Shown here: piece by piece, positions 24,600-36,219 of the stretch | How the letters are laid out: every line of letters begins with the position of its first letter | Position numbering within the stretch: position 1 is the first letter of the stretch | Assembly (NCBI RefSeq): GCF_025698545.1 | Contig: NC_068569.1 | Span: 11,098,001 to 11,162,000 of the forward strand | Length of the DNA: 64,000 nucleotides | Direction of reading: 5' to 3' | Origin: Gossypium raimondii | Taxonomy: Eukaryota; Streptophyta; Magnoliopsida; Malvales; Malvaceae | The notes under the pieces: model-generated | The model's database searches: none | Seen by the model: only the letters and a program-made list of their open reading frames with translations | What the model was told of the DNA's origin: nothing | Made by a program: the position numbers and the translations under genes

Positions 24600-24860
24600 A
24601 AGATCATATGGACAGAGGCAGATTTAGGGGGGCTGGCAGGGGCTTCGACCCCCCTAAAATATAAAATTTTTATTCAGGCCCTTAAAAATTTTTAAAAATT
24701 TTAAATCAGTAAAGGTAAAATTACACATCAGCCTCCATAAAATTATAAAAATTTAATTTAATCTTTTAAAATTTATAAATATATAGATTATAAAAAATTA
24801 AAATTTTATTCGACCCTAAAAATTTGTTCTAGACTTTCATCAATATCCTTTTATTGATTC
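24600..24860 (+). repeat. Dispersed repeat copy with GGCAGGGGC head
   Basis: Starts near GGCAGATTTAGGGGGGCTGG and goes on to CCCCCTAAAATATAAAAT and GTAAAGGTAAAATTACAC. A diverged relative lies in reverse orientation near 36530-36660. Probably a non-coding transposon family; type unknown. Confidence 0.4.
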
Positions 24861-24915
24861 TCCCACTCAATGTTGTTGGGTTTTGCAATTTGCATACATT
24901 TGACATGCTGTACTT

Positions 24916-24930
24916 CCCCCCCCCCCCCCC
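24916..24930. repeat. Poly-C tract
   Basis: A run of about 15 or more C followed by GGG. Its length is likely unreliable in any read. Confidence 0.85.
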
Positions 24931-26739
24931 GGGTTTTATTTAGATAAGAATAAAAATAAAGTGATTCTGTTCATTCATATGTTATTTATATAGCACGCAC
25001 TGTACAAATGAAAAAATATATATGTATTATAGTATATAGAACATCAATAGAGCTTTTGTGGTTATAGTAAGATTGGGTTGTTAGAAATAAAAATATTTTA
25101 AGCTCAAATCTTATAAAGTGTAATTATTTTTTAAATGTATTTTGAGTTTTAAGTTATGAAAAATATTTTTAAGCAATCTTTGAAAAAATGTAAAAATTTA
25201 AAATATTTTTATAACTTTTAATTTTTAAGAAATTTGTATATTTTTATTCTTAAATAATTAATTAATTCTTGGCGTGATAATTCATATGCATTTTATGTCA
25301 AGAAAGTTAATAAATGTTAATTTTTCATTTATTTTGGATAATTTGATAAATAACACAAAATTAAAACTAAAAAATGAAAAATAAAACAAAATATTAAAAT
25401 AACTTTTTATATACAATTAAAGGATATAATAAGTCATCATGTCAAAAAAATTATGGAAGTAGTTTTAACACCATTCAATTTCGACTAACAAACATTAGTT
25501 TTTGAACCATAATTACATTTTATTTTAATTAAATTTAGAGTTGAATTTTTATTTTTAAAAACATAGGAGAAGTTCTCTAGTATTTTTCCTTTTAATAAAA
25601 TTTAAAATTTTGCATTTACCTAACAATTACATTTCTCAAACCTTCGTTCTTGTCGTTTTGCATCTCTGGCCGTCCCATCCCATTCATTGGGCCTAAGCAA
25701 AGGAGGTAAGGATCCACTCAACTCTTTGTAACGCTCAAATTATTTTCTATGTTTTCGTATTTTTTTAATAATTCAATAATATTTTATATTTATAAAGATA
25801 TAGTAACTTTAATTTTTTTAAGTAAATTTAAAAAAATTCATACTACATTACATAAAAAATTATGTAATAAATATATTTATTAAAATTCCACGTAAAAATA
25901 AAAAAGTCATATGTATGGTATCTTTTATTCAAATTTTATTATAGATAAATTTTATTGATTTACAAAATATAAAATACACTTATAATTTTATAATTAGTTT
26001 GAACAAAAATAATATTTTATTAATTGATTTCGGATTCAATGAACAAGTCACATCAACTAAATAGTAAAGATAGATATATACAATCAACATTTGTTCAATT
26101 TGGACCAGACAATCAGTAATGTTCTTAAGTACAAAACATTTGATTTAAAAACCTAAGGGAGGATTCTTTAATATTTTAATTTTATACTTTCTCGTATATT
26201 TTATATGAGTAATCTTTTAATGTTTTAATTATTATATTTTGTAGTTCTACAGTGCATGTCAAGATTTTATTTCACGGCAACATTCTAAATACCCGATACG
26301 CTATGTGTGAGAACTGGCAGTGGTTTCTTACCTAACTTTGTAGGCGTAGGCTTGAAAATTCATAATGAGAAGAAATGAGTTAACGTTCACGTTTTAAATG
26401 TTTGTAGGGATAATAATGAATATAAGTTCAATAATTGAATATTGAATTCTTGAAAAAGAAATGAATATTCAAAGAAACAATCGTTTCAGAAATAGTTAAT
26501 TGAAAAATGATGGCAGAGAGAGATTAAAAAGAAAACAATTATTAGAGCTTGGAAAACAATGGTTAGTTGATATTTTGGGTTACTTGTTTAACGAATTTAG
26601 AAAAATAGGAATTTAATTATTTTTCAAGGTTTATCTTGAAATATTATTGAAATAAACAGAACTTTAATTAGTTGGGTGAAGCAGTTTACCTTGGTACATA
26701 TGAAATAATTAATTGATTAACAAGAAATTGATTCAAATA
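24931..26739. other. AT-rich intergenic DNA
   Basis: No coding sequence recognised. A GC-richer patch lies near 25640-25730 (CCGTCCCATCCCATTCATTGG) without an ORF. Confidence 0.45.
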
Positions 26740-27130
26740 TTCAATTGGCAGGTAATTATTGTCTTTTGAATACTAATGGGGTGGTCAAACTTAATGCAAA
26801 TATAGTTTCTGTTGGGGGTGTTGTGAATACAGATTAGAGAATGGATCTTTGGATATAATCACTATTTAGGGGTATGTTCCGTATTTGAGGTTGAGTTGTA
26901 GGGGACTTTGGATGGTTTGGTTCTCCTATAAAGGCGGGATCTTAACAAACTATTGATCCAAACTAATAACTTAGAGGTGGTTGAAGTCATTCAAGAGAGT
27001 TAGTCAACACGTGCAAATTCAACCTTGGTAAAGAGGATTCTTCAAGGGTTGGATATTGAAGGATAAGATAGACTTCAAAGGAGGAGAATAAAGTTGCAGA
27101 TTCGATAGCTAAAATGGCCTCTAACAAAAA
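26740..27130 (+). pseudogene. Decayed RNase H domain of a LINE-type element
   Basis: The plus strand, read across several frame breaks and stops, gives VVKLNANIVSVGGVV, then GTLDGLVLL, LEVVEVIQES and ENKVADSIAKMAS. These follow the order of plant-type RNase H remnants (VKLNVDAS..., E-containing helix, VVEAI, N-ADxLAKxA). The first catalytic Asp position reads Asn. Part of a degenerate non-LTR retrotransposon; no 5' domains remain. Confidence 0.5.
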
Positions 27131-29579
27131 AAAAAAAAGACATTCGAATCCTTGAAAAAGTTCTTAGAAAACTTGTACATCTCTTAAAATGCAACATAAA
27201 TAAGAATGATTTTAGTTTACATTAATTTAAAATGATTATTTACTTATTTTAAAAAAAACATAATTTAAACCAAAACCAACAAGATAGCTACACTTAAAAG
27301 AACCCTTAAATGATTATACTTTCTTTAAAACAAAACTCTTATATTGTTTTATCAATAAATAATGCTCTATCTTACGAATTTTAAGCCTTTTTTAAATATT
27401 AAAAATTTCACTCTTAATTTTTATTGACACAACAAAAATTCTATACAATTTCAATATTAATATAAAATTTTAAAATAATCAAAATATTTAAAAGAGTGGC
27501 TATGTTAAATATATTTTTTACTTTTATTTAATATATATATATTGTTCTTATCAAATTCATAGTGAAAAAATGCAAATCAATTAAAAATTTCAAAATGAAT
27601 TTATTTTAGTATTAAATTGAATAGATTTCATGAATGAAAAATTATAATTTAACTTGTTTAAACAAAATATAATAATTTAAAAGTTTTAATATATTAAAAA
27701 AAGCCGTTTCTGCTCATCATCTCAAAATAAAAAAAAAATATTTATAAATTACAAATTATGTTATTGGAATGAAAATACTATTCCTTTCCAAAAACAAGGT
27801 GCCACTGAGATTTTGTCACTTTTCTCCGGAGTCGATAGACTTCAAACAAACAGGAAAATCTAAATACGTCCCTATTACGTCCTCATAAAACATTTTTTTT
27901 TTAAATTGTCTACTGCATAATGGTTCAAGGTTGTTTTATTTTATTAATAAATTAATATATTTTTCTCGTAAAATATTTTTATAACTCCTTTTCTCAAAAC
28001 ACACACACACATAAAGTTTGAGAATTTCAATAAGCAGCAGGTAGGCTTCTATTCTACAAAAGAATACATTTTCTTATTAAAACATTTTTATTGTTTGTTA
28101 AGGACAAATTTGACAAACTTTATAATAAAAAATAAAAAAATGTCATGAATGGGACGTTTTTGAGAAAAGAATCAAGGCAAAGTTAGAATTTATTTATATT
28201 TAATATATAAACCATAACCTAATGTCGTATGATAATGATAACCTTAATTAACATTTGCCTGATGATGTTGCCTTACTTTCTTTATTAATTATTATTTTAA
28301 GTTAAAATGTTTTTCATTGTTAAATATTTATTAGTTGAAAAACTATGGCATTTGTGTATACTATTGTCTTAATTTTTCTTTTATCTTTATAATTAACCTT
28401 TATCGTAGTTTAATTACTTTTTTATTTGTAATTAAGGATAATTTAATAAAATTTTACTTTTAAGTAAATTTATATTACATTAATGTCAAGTCTTATTACT
28501 ACAAATAATCTATTTTCTTTCTGTAAACTAAATAAGTTGATTTGAGTTTAAAATAAATAATTAAAAAAATTGTAATCATATCTCCAAAAAGGTCAGTAAA
28601 GTTCGAAAGAATGTCGTTACTGAAATAGGGAAAACGTTTGGCCCTCCATAAATAAAACATGCAATTTGGATTGTTGGTTGACTTTTGGTGCGAGTGAGTG
28701 TATTTATTTGTTCATTTTTCAAACTGTGGGCTTCAGTTGAAAGGGAGAGGATGACAATTGACAATGATATACACTAACTGCAATGAGTGAAATTTTATAT
28801 AAAAATCAAAGTGATTTTAGTTAAAACTGTAAAGATTATAAAGTTTTGTGTTTAAATTTTATTTATATTTATTTTTAAAATTTTCTGTATAAAATATAAA
28901 AACAACAAATATATTGATATTTGTTGATTTAGTAATTTTACATTTGTATTAAATTAAAAAATCGAAATTAATAATATAAATAAATTTTATGTAATTACAT
29001 GTAGGGATATCAAAACTGGATCCGTCAAATATATACTCTTTTATTTTCTAAAATGTATTTGGTGTATCTGTGTTAAAAATTATATTCATGAATAGAATGT
29101 GTTAAAAAACATAACAAGTAGATGAAACCATTCATACAACTCTTACGTATATTTTACTGTTTGAAAAGAGGTCATGAGTGTTGTTGGAGCGGTTGAATAA
29201 ATATTTAGTTAGTATATCATTGAGCTGGTTTCTAGAAATTCGAAAAGTAGGATAAAAAACCGATTATTGAACCGGTTTATGAATTTTTTGAAATAGTTGT
29301 TAACTTTTAAATTGCTAGACTATGATCAAATTAAGTATTGATGGTCTAGTCGGTTTAACCACATATCCAATTTTAAAACGTTTATTCTCACATCTAACCA
29401 TTTTGTCATTGTTTTACATTCTCTAAGGAAAATTATTCATTTCCCTAGATATTTTATTAAAAAATATCTACTTACGAGTCTGAAATTCTTCACTTATCTC
29501 TTTGGATTTGATAAAGAAAATACACTAGCCTCCAAAGTTTTGTTTATTAAATGAATTTTAAGCATGCTCAAATCTCTAT
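27131..29579. other. AT-rich intergenic DNA
   Basis: Nothing coding recognised. Contains a short (CA)n near 27998-28010 and long A/T runs. A minus-strand frame at 28576..28764 shows no known domain. Confidence 0.45.
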
Positions 29580-29840
29580 ACTCTTTGAACATTTAGGATT
29601 TAGTCTTCATACTTTTCAGATTTTAAATTTTAAGTCCAATTGTTAACAATGTTAAAGTTATTCATTAAATTCTTGATGTAACGTTTAGAAATGAAATTTT
29701 AGGTATAATAATGGCACTGTAATGAATATAAATTTAACATAAGAATTTTATTGGTTTTAACAATTAGACTTATATTTTAAATTAAAAGCAGATGAACTAA
29801 TTCATCGAAATAAAAATAGGAGGACTAAATTTAAAATATA
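29580..29840. mobile_element. MITE-like foldback element
   Basis: Left GGATTTAGTCTTCATAC, then TTTTAAGTCCAATTGTTAAC; right end reversed gives AAATTTAGTCCTCC and TATAAGTCTAATTGTTAA. The two ends therefore form a diverged inverted repeat of about 90 bp around a short centre. No target duplication identified. Confidence 0.5.
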
Positions 29841-30181
29841 TAAATTATTTTATTATCTTCAATCTTTATATTCAAGAATTTGTAATTAATAATAAATAAT
29901 CTAAATAGTAACCATGTATTAAACATAATGTATTTTATGGCAAAAAAAGTTATGTATTTATTTATGTAAAAGAAATAGAATTTTTAGAAACCACATATGG
30001 TTTATACTTTATAGGGAGACTCAAATTTAGAATGGTAAAGTTTTAACTTTACCATTAAGCTAAACTTTATTAGTTATAAGTTTGTTTTAAAGATTTTAAT
30101 GAATAGCATTTTATCTTCTCTTTACCTTTTTTTAAAACAAATTTTATGTTTAATTTTAAAACTTAATTTTAATTTAACCTG
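29841..30181. other. AT-rich spacer left of the pararetrovirus-like block
   Basis: No coding sequence; no movement-protein-like sequence seen here, where it would be expected upstream of the capsid region. Confidence 0.4.
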
Positions 30182-30225
30182 ATGACTTACCCATCAACTT
30201 TATCAGCAGCATTTGTCAAGGCCTG

Positions 30226-30228
<3 letters not shown>

Positions 30229-30292
<64 letters not shown>
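30229..30292. repeat. (AT)n microsatellite inside the virus-like block
   Basis: About 32 AT units within the first coding fragment (frame open on both sides at 30182..30448). Expanded after or during decay of the block. Confidence 0.95.
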
Positions 30293-30296
<4 letters not shown>

Positions 30297-30454
30297 TTTC
30301 AAAAACTTTCCAAAAATCTCAAAATGAATTTCTAACAAAAATCCAAAATAGACTTAATACTTTGGAAAACTACAAGTCTGAATTAATTGCCCCTGATACC
30401 CCAATGCAAACCCAATATTTAGTAAATACATTACACCAATCTTCCTAATCTGAC

Positions 30455-31190
30455 ATGGATCAGTCAGATGAACAACAAATTAACAAGATGGCTTGGAAAG
30501 AACCAAAAAGATTATATTATCCAAAAATCACAGCACCTGATCTTAACATAGAAGAAAAACCTATTTTTCAAAATAAATACAATACTAATACAATCTATGA
30601 ATGGAATATAGATGGAATGTCTGAATACAATATTCTTAGTTTATTACAACAAATGACAATGGTTTCAAATGTTTATAAAACCCAAAACCAAAATGGATTA
30701 ATCAGTGATCATGCTATAGCTAATCTTTTAGTTGCTGGATTTATTGGTCAATTAAAAGGATGGTGGGATCATGCACTCACTAAAACCCAACAGGAAGAAA
30801 TTCTAAAAGCAATAAAAAAAGATGACCAAGATAGAATTATTTTAGACGAACAAGAGAAATCCAAGATGCAGTAGCAACTTTAATTTTCTCAATCTCTAAA
30901 CACTTTATTGGAGATTCTTCTCATCTTAAAGATAGAAATTCAGAATTATTATCAAATTTAAAATGCAAAAAATTAACCAATTTTAAATGGTATAAAGATG
31001 TCTTTATGACTAGAGTTATGCAAAGATCTGATAACCAACAACCATTTTGGAAAGAAAAATTTCTAGCGAACTTCCCACTTTATTAGGAGAAAAGTTAAGA
31101 ATCAAATAAGAGAAAATTACAAAGGTATTATTCCATATGAAAAGCTTACATATGGTGAACTAATTAGTTTCACCCAAAAGAAGGATTAAA
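30455..31190 (+). pseudogene. Capsid-like region of the pararetrovirus-like block
   Basis: First piece 30455..30874 is open (139 codons) and contains a Trp-rich LKGWWDHAL segment typical of the capsid/gag-like region that precedes the zinc knuckle in caulimovirids. The reading frame shifts near 30860-30874, continues with similar sequence to a stop near 31084, then shifts again. Not a functional gene. Confidence 0.6.
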
Positions 31191-31430
31191 ATTTGTCAAG
31201 ATTTAAAATTACAAAATAACTTAAGAAAGAAAGATATCGATGTAGAAAGGAATTATGATCATTCATCACCAATTTGACATCGAAATGAACCTTCTTCTTC
31301 AAAAACATGTTGCCCTGAAAAGCCAAAAAATAGGAAAAGAATATTTCGAATATTATAAAAAACCTAAATATAGAAAATATAGAAAAGGAAAAACAACAAA
31401 AAAAGAAAACAAAATTGATAAAACAATAAA

Positions 31431-31480
31431 ATGTTATAGATGTGGAAAACCATGACATATTTCAAAATATTGTAAAATCA
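31431..31480 (+). pseudogene. CCHC zinc knuckle, interrupted by a stop
   Basis: Reads CYRCGKP, then a TGA where Gly is expected, then HISKYC, giving the C-X2-C-X4-H-X4-C spacing of nucleocapsid zinc knuckles. It follows a Lys-rich basic stretch. Confidence 0.7.
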
Positions 31481-32208
31481 AAAGAAAAATCAATAATTTA
31501 AATTTAGATGAAGAGATAGAACAACAATTAGATGAAATCCTATTAGAAACAACTTCTTCGAAAATGATACATCTATCAAACAGATGAATTACAAATAGAT
31601 GAATTACATACAACATCTCGGTCTTCTAGTGATGAAAATGAACCTTCAATTAACATGTTAATCAAATATCAAGAATTTATGATTAAAGTTATTGATAAAA
31701 TTCAAGACCTAGAGCTTAAAAGAGAATACATTTTGAAATTAAAATCCTCATTAAAAGAAAAACACGAAAAGAAAAAAAGAAATCATTTATAGTCAATCAC
31801 AAATGTATAATATACAAGACATAATATTTAATAAATATGAAAAAATAAAACCAAGACAAATTACAAATTCTAAATTACAGCTGGAAATAAAACAGATTAA
31901 ATTGGAACTTTCTCAGCTTAAAACAGAACAACAAGAAATGAAAGGACAAATGAGGTCCTTAAAACACGAAATCATGAGAAAAAGTTAAATCGAAATGTAA
32001 CTCGAACTCAAGAAAATACACAAGAATATATAATGATTCTAATCAAGTATCTATTCAAAGATATTTAATAAAATAAATATTGTTATAAATAATGGATTTC
32101 AATTAGAAACAATAGCCCTTTTGATACGAAGCGGACCAAAAGCGCATTAGAGAATGAATAATTCCAACAAAATATTATAATAAAACATCGAATCTCTTAA
32201 AGTCGCAA
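31481..32208 (+). pseudogene. Linker region of the polyprotein remnant
   Basis: Several frames with an acidic stretch and a Gln/Lys/Glu-rich coiled-coil-like segment (31803..31988). Stops and frameshifts interrupt it. The N-terminal half of the protease, including the catalytic Asp, should lie at its end but was not clearly seen. Confidence 0.4.
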
Positions 32209-32508
32209 ATGGTAAAAATTAAAATTACTTACAAAAGATATTACCTAATGCGAAATATCCAACAAAGGTATAAAATATCAAACATGTTTTTAATGGTAAA
32301 AGATATTACCCAAGATGTCATATTAGGAACCCCATTCATATCATTACTCAAACATTATAAAGTAACAAATAATTCTATCTCCACCAAAGTTTTAAATACT
32401 AAGATAGAATTTCCTTTTGTAGAAAAACCGAAAATAAGAAATCTCAACATGTTAAAATCTTTATCCATTCATAATGGGCAAATTAATAACTTAATTAATT
32501 ATAAATGA
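32209..32508 (+). pseudogene. Aspartic protease remnant
   Basis: The segment DVILGTPFI matches the conserved hydrophobic-hydrophobic-G motif near the end of retroviral-type proteases. Only the C-terminal part is readable in this frame. Confidence 0.5.
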
Positions 32509-32734
32509 AGCAAATCTCTTTTCTAAAAAAGAAATATGTTTTAAAAATTAACGGAACAATTAAGAAAAATAAAAATACAAAAAAGAATAGATCAAATCAA
32601 AAAAGAAATAGAATCAACAACTTGTTCTGACATTCCTAATGCCTTTTGGAACAGAAAAAAACACGAAATAACATTACCATATGAAAACGATTTTGATGTA
32701 AGACAAATATCCACAAAAAGCAAGATCCATAAAA

Positions 32735-33341
32735 ATGAACAAAGAAATGGAAGAATTTTGTAGAAAAGAAATACAAGACCTTCTTAAAAAAAATTTAATT
32801 AGGAAGAGTAGTTCCCCTTGGAGTTGTTCAGCATTCTATGTAATAAAAAATGCAGAACTTGAAAAAGGAACACCAAGATTAGTAATTAATTACAAACCTC
32901 TTAATCAAGCCTTAAAATGAATTAGATACCCAATACCAAATAAGAAAGATTTGTTACAAAAACTTTGTAATGCAAATATTTTCTCAAAATTTGACATGAA
33001 ATCTGGATTTTGGCAAATCCAAATAAAAGAAGAAGAAAGATATAAAACAGCATTTACCGTACCATTTAGACAATATGAATGGAATGTAATGCCTTTTGGG
33101 TTTAAAAATGCTCCATCTGAGTTTCAAAGAATAATGAATGATATTTTTTTACCAATATTCTCATTTCATAATTGTATACATCGATGATGTTTTAGTATTT
33201 TCAGAAAATTTAGAAAAACACTTCAAACATATATTGATCTTTATAAAAGTCATAAGAAATAACGGTTTAGTAGTTTCTAAACCCAAAATAAGTTTGTTCC
33301 AAACCAAAGTAATGTTTTTAGGTCATTATATTATCCAATGA
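32735..33341 (+). pseudogene. Reverse transcriptase remnant
   Basis: Three open pieces (32735..32920, 32951..33187, 33138..33341) in different frames. Motifs: PRLVINYKPLN, FSKFDMKSGFWQI, MPFGFKNAPSEFQR and YIDDVLVFSE, the last holding the catalytic Asp pair, with a frame change just before it. A TGA separates the first two pieces. The wording is closer to caulimovirids (KSGFWQI) than to Gypsy elements. Confidence 0.8.
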
Positions 33342-33594
33342 ACCATTACCCCAATAGAACGATCTATAGAGTTTGCTAGCAAATTCTCAGACCAAATTCT
33401 TGATAAGGTCCAATTACAAAGGTTCTTAGGAAGCCTCAATTATGTCATAGACTTTTCTCCAAGTCTTAACAAATTATGTAAACCGTTATATTATAGGCTC
33501 AAAAAGAATCCACAACCTTGGACAAATAACCATACTAATATTATCACCCAAATAAAAAAAAATCACTAAGCTTCCTTGTTTATATTTAACTGAT

Positions 33595-34033
33595 CCAAAT
33601 GCCCCCAAGATAGTCGAGATAGATGCTTTTGAAATAGGATATGGTGGGATCCTAAAACAAGTTAAAGGAGGAAATTAAAGAGCAAATAGTCCAGTTTACT
33701 TCCAAACACTGGAATCCTACTCAGCAAAATTATAGTACCATTAAAAAAGAAATTTTATCAATTGTTTTGTGCATTACAAAATTCCAAAGTGATTTATTAA
33801 ATCAAAAATTTCTTTTACGAATCGATTGCAAATCAGCAAAAGAAGTTTTACAAAAAGATGTTCAAAACATTGCATCAAAACAGATTTTTGCAAGATGGCA
33901 AGCAATCTTGAGCATATTTGATTTTGATATTGAATACATCAAAGGAGAAACTAATTTTTTGCCTGATTTTCTCACCAGAGAGTTTCTTCAAAAATGCCCC
34001 CCAAACTTCAAGACAAAGGAAAAGGGAAAATAG
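33595..34033 (+). pseudogene. RNase H remnant
   Basis: Begins with a VEIDAF-type segment near 33610, interrupted by frame breaks, then an open piece 33767..34033 with LRIDCKSAKEVL and IKGETNFLPDFLTRE, the latter being the usual end of the RNase H domain. No integrase follows. Confidence 0.7.
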
Positions 34034-34350
34034 AAGAATCATCCAAAACCCAAATCACTTCAAAACCAATTAAGTCATGGTATGAAATTTGCCATGAAGA
34101 AGATGAGAAATCATCATCATCGTCAAAATTCTCCAAAAATACAATAATTCAAGATGCACAAGATCCAAATGAGATTGGTTCTCAAATCAAAAAATGGATT
34201 GAGTCCCTATCTCAATCTCTAGAAGTAGCATTGGCCTTTTCACAAATGAAAGAGGAAACTCCTCTCAAACAAATTGCTGCTGAAGCAGCAAATATTTCAA
34301 AAAATAAAGAGATTGTTTTACACAAACCAAATCTCTTAAAAATGTTTTAA
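33994..34350 (+). pseudogene. Start of the downstream ORF (ORF2-like)
   Basis: 118-codon frame overlapping the end of RNase H by about 40 bp, beginning MPPKLQDKGKGKIEE, Ser/Lys/Glu-rich. A short overlap with the preceding polyprotein frame is usual in compact viral genomes. The frame breaks after 34350 and resumes by 34779. No function can be assigned. Confidence 0.5.
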
Positions 34351-34778
34351 AATAGACTTTTCTCCAAGATGTTTTTCCAAAAGAGATAGCAGTGTCTTCC
34401 CAGACTGCTACACAAAAATCTTCACAATATTTTCCAAACAAATATTTTGAAAAAATTCTTGTTATAGAGGAAGAATTTTCAGAAAAACCTCCACAAATAC
34501 TTGCAAAAGAACTTTTCAATGGATGACATTTCAAACCATTGGATTCTTAAAAACCCCAACAGTATTATGAAAATATACTAGTCCAAACTGGATCAGTATT
34601 GTTCAAACATTAAACAGATCCAAAAGATCCAAATTTTATTACTCATTCAACAGCCCAAATATTAAAAATTCTTCGACCAAGAGATTGGAATGAAAACCCA
34701 AATTCTCCAAAGAAATTCCCAGACAAATTTACCACCAAAATAGACCATTACCCATATTTTACATATTGGGATTACCAA

Positions 34779-35426
34779 ATGGCATGGTACAATGCCTTCT
34801 TAATGAACAACCAACACATGAGACATTCTTGGCTCATATATTTCAAATATGCCACCCAATTCAAATTCCCAAACTGGTTCCAAGAGTGGTGGAATTGGTA
34901 TGGACCATCATCCTTTGAGATACTACCAGAAAAAATTCAAAACTTATGGCCAAAATTCTTTGACAAATTTCATCCTGAACCAGATCAAAAACACATTTAC
35001 AGGACAATCTATTATTTCTCAAAACTATGCATTTCTTGGATTGTCTCATGGAATTATTCTTATGAGCAAGACCAACATACAATAATTCTATTATTAGTTT
35101 GCAACTACAGGACTAAATGGTGGGACAAATTTAATGATGAAAAATATGATTCAAAATATTTGGATAATTTTTTCAACAAGAATCCAAGATTATGTAAGTC
35201 CGCAGCACCGGATCAAACCACAACAAAATTTTTTCAAGCAAAGTCGACAGCTAGTGCAATGTTAGCTCAAGCCAAGACCAAAAAAGAATACAAAAAACTC
35301 ATGGCTGAAATGCTCAGCTCATTGGACTCCGAATCTGAAGATGAATCTTTAGCATCCTCAATCAAGACGGTGAATCTTGCAGATGATACCACTTCGGTAA
35401 CTATCACCAGGTCTAAAAAGAAATAA
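34779..35426 (+). pseudogene. Downstream ORF of unknown function, 215 codons open
   Basis: Longest uninterrupted frame in the block. Rich in Trp, Phe and Tyr in its first half (FPNWFQEWWNWYG), then an AQAKTKKEYKKLMAEM stretch, an acidic Ser/Asp/Glu patch and a basic end (SKKK). Plant genome annotations often show similar proteins next to caulimovirid polyproteins, but the function is not known to me. It is probably the C-terminal part of the frame that begins at 33994. Confidence 0.55.
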
Positions 35427-35444
35427 TACCAAAAATAATGTATA

Positions 35445-35650
35445 AACAGGAGAGGTTCCCTGCAAGAAATGATGTGTGAACAGGAGAGATTCCCTGCAAC
35501 AAAATAATGCGTGAACAGGAAAGATTCCCTGCAAGAAATAATGCGTGAACAGGAAAGATTCCCTACAAGAAATGATGTGTGAACAGGAGAGATTCCCTGC
35601 AACAAAATAATGCGTAAACAGGAAATATTCCCTGCAAGAAAAGACAAGTG
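35445..35650 (+). repeat. Six-copy 34-35-bp tandem repeat
   Basis: Units start with AACAGGA at 35445, 35479, 35514, 35548, 35582 and 35617. Each continues as GAGATTCCCTGCAA (with small changes) and AATGATGTGTG or AATAATGCGTG. It lies just after the ORF stop and ahead of the TATA box, in what would be the viral intergenic region. Confidence 0.9.
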
Positions 35651-35763
35651 AATAGTTCTGTAATTTGTATTTTTGTAATCAGAGAATTCTCTGAAAAGTT
35701 CTAATCAAAGTTTCAAATGTAATGATTTCCCGATTCAGATAATGTAAAGAGAGAATAGCCCTC

Positions 35764-35770
35764 TATAAAA
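35764..35770 (+). promoter_or_regulatory. TATA box of the pararetrovirus-like block
   Basis: CTCTATAAAAGGC, about 115 bp after the tandem repeats and preceded by GTAAAGAGAGAATAG. The position fits the main promoter in the intergenic region of caulimovirids. No activity can be inferred. Confidence 0.5.
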
Positions 35771-35800
35771 GGCTATCAGTTTGAGATGAAAGACAGAACT

Positions 35801-36219
35801 CGATTTGGCCATTTGAATTGTTTCTCCAAATTTTCCAAAAAACTTATTCAAAATTTAATTTTAAGTTTCCAAATTTTCAAATTAATTTTTCAAACTTAAG
35901 TTTTCAAATTACAAATATCTCATTACCAATCCGATCCTCAGATTCTCGAGACTATATATATATATATTGTATAAGTGTAGCATTTCACGAGCATCACCTT
36001 TCTTAACCCTTCCCTGTAGAATTTGATCATTCTCCTGTGACAACAAGATGATATCCCAATAACAAAAAGGATTCGAAGAACTAGAAGTATAAACATGTCC
36101 AAATGAAGAAATGCAAGGAAGCTTTGATACTCTAATCTCGTAACTTCTAACAGCACAAAATCAAACAAAATAATATGCTTTGCTATAACCATTAAGTATC
36201 GGATAAATTATTATGGGAT
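35801..36219. other. Right flank of the pararetrovirus-like block
   Basis: Phe-rich low-complexity sequence at 35815-35930, a short (TA)n near 35953, then mixed sequence with no known gene. The exact viral border is not defined. Confidence 0.35.

Larger units (their letters stand above)
30182..35800 (+). mobile_element. Broken endogenous pararetrovirus-like (Caulimoviridae) block
   Basis: Domains run in the caulimovirid order on the plus strand: capsid-like region, CCHC zinc knuckle, aspartic protease remnant, reverse transcriptase with a YIDD box, RNase H, then a separate downstream ORF and a non-coding region with tandem repeats and a TATA box. No integrase follows RNase H and no LTRs flank the block, which argues against a Gypsy element. 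Coding regions carry many stops and frameshifts and a movement protein is not seen, so it is a dead, partial copy. A polyprotein followed by a shorter ORF of unknown function resembles the florendovirus plan, but genus assignment is an inference. Borders are approximate. Confidence 0.75.

Noticed and set aside
28576-28764. 62-codon minus-strand frame in the transposon-rich region
   Set aside because: No domain, no supporting splice sites or promoter context.
35445-35650. Possible CRISPR-like array of 34-35-bp units
   Set aside because: Head-to-tail tandem repeat with no unique spacers, in a viral-type intergenic region.
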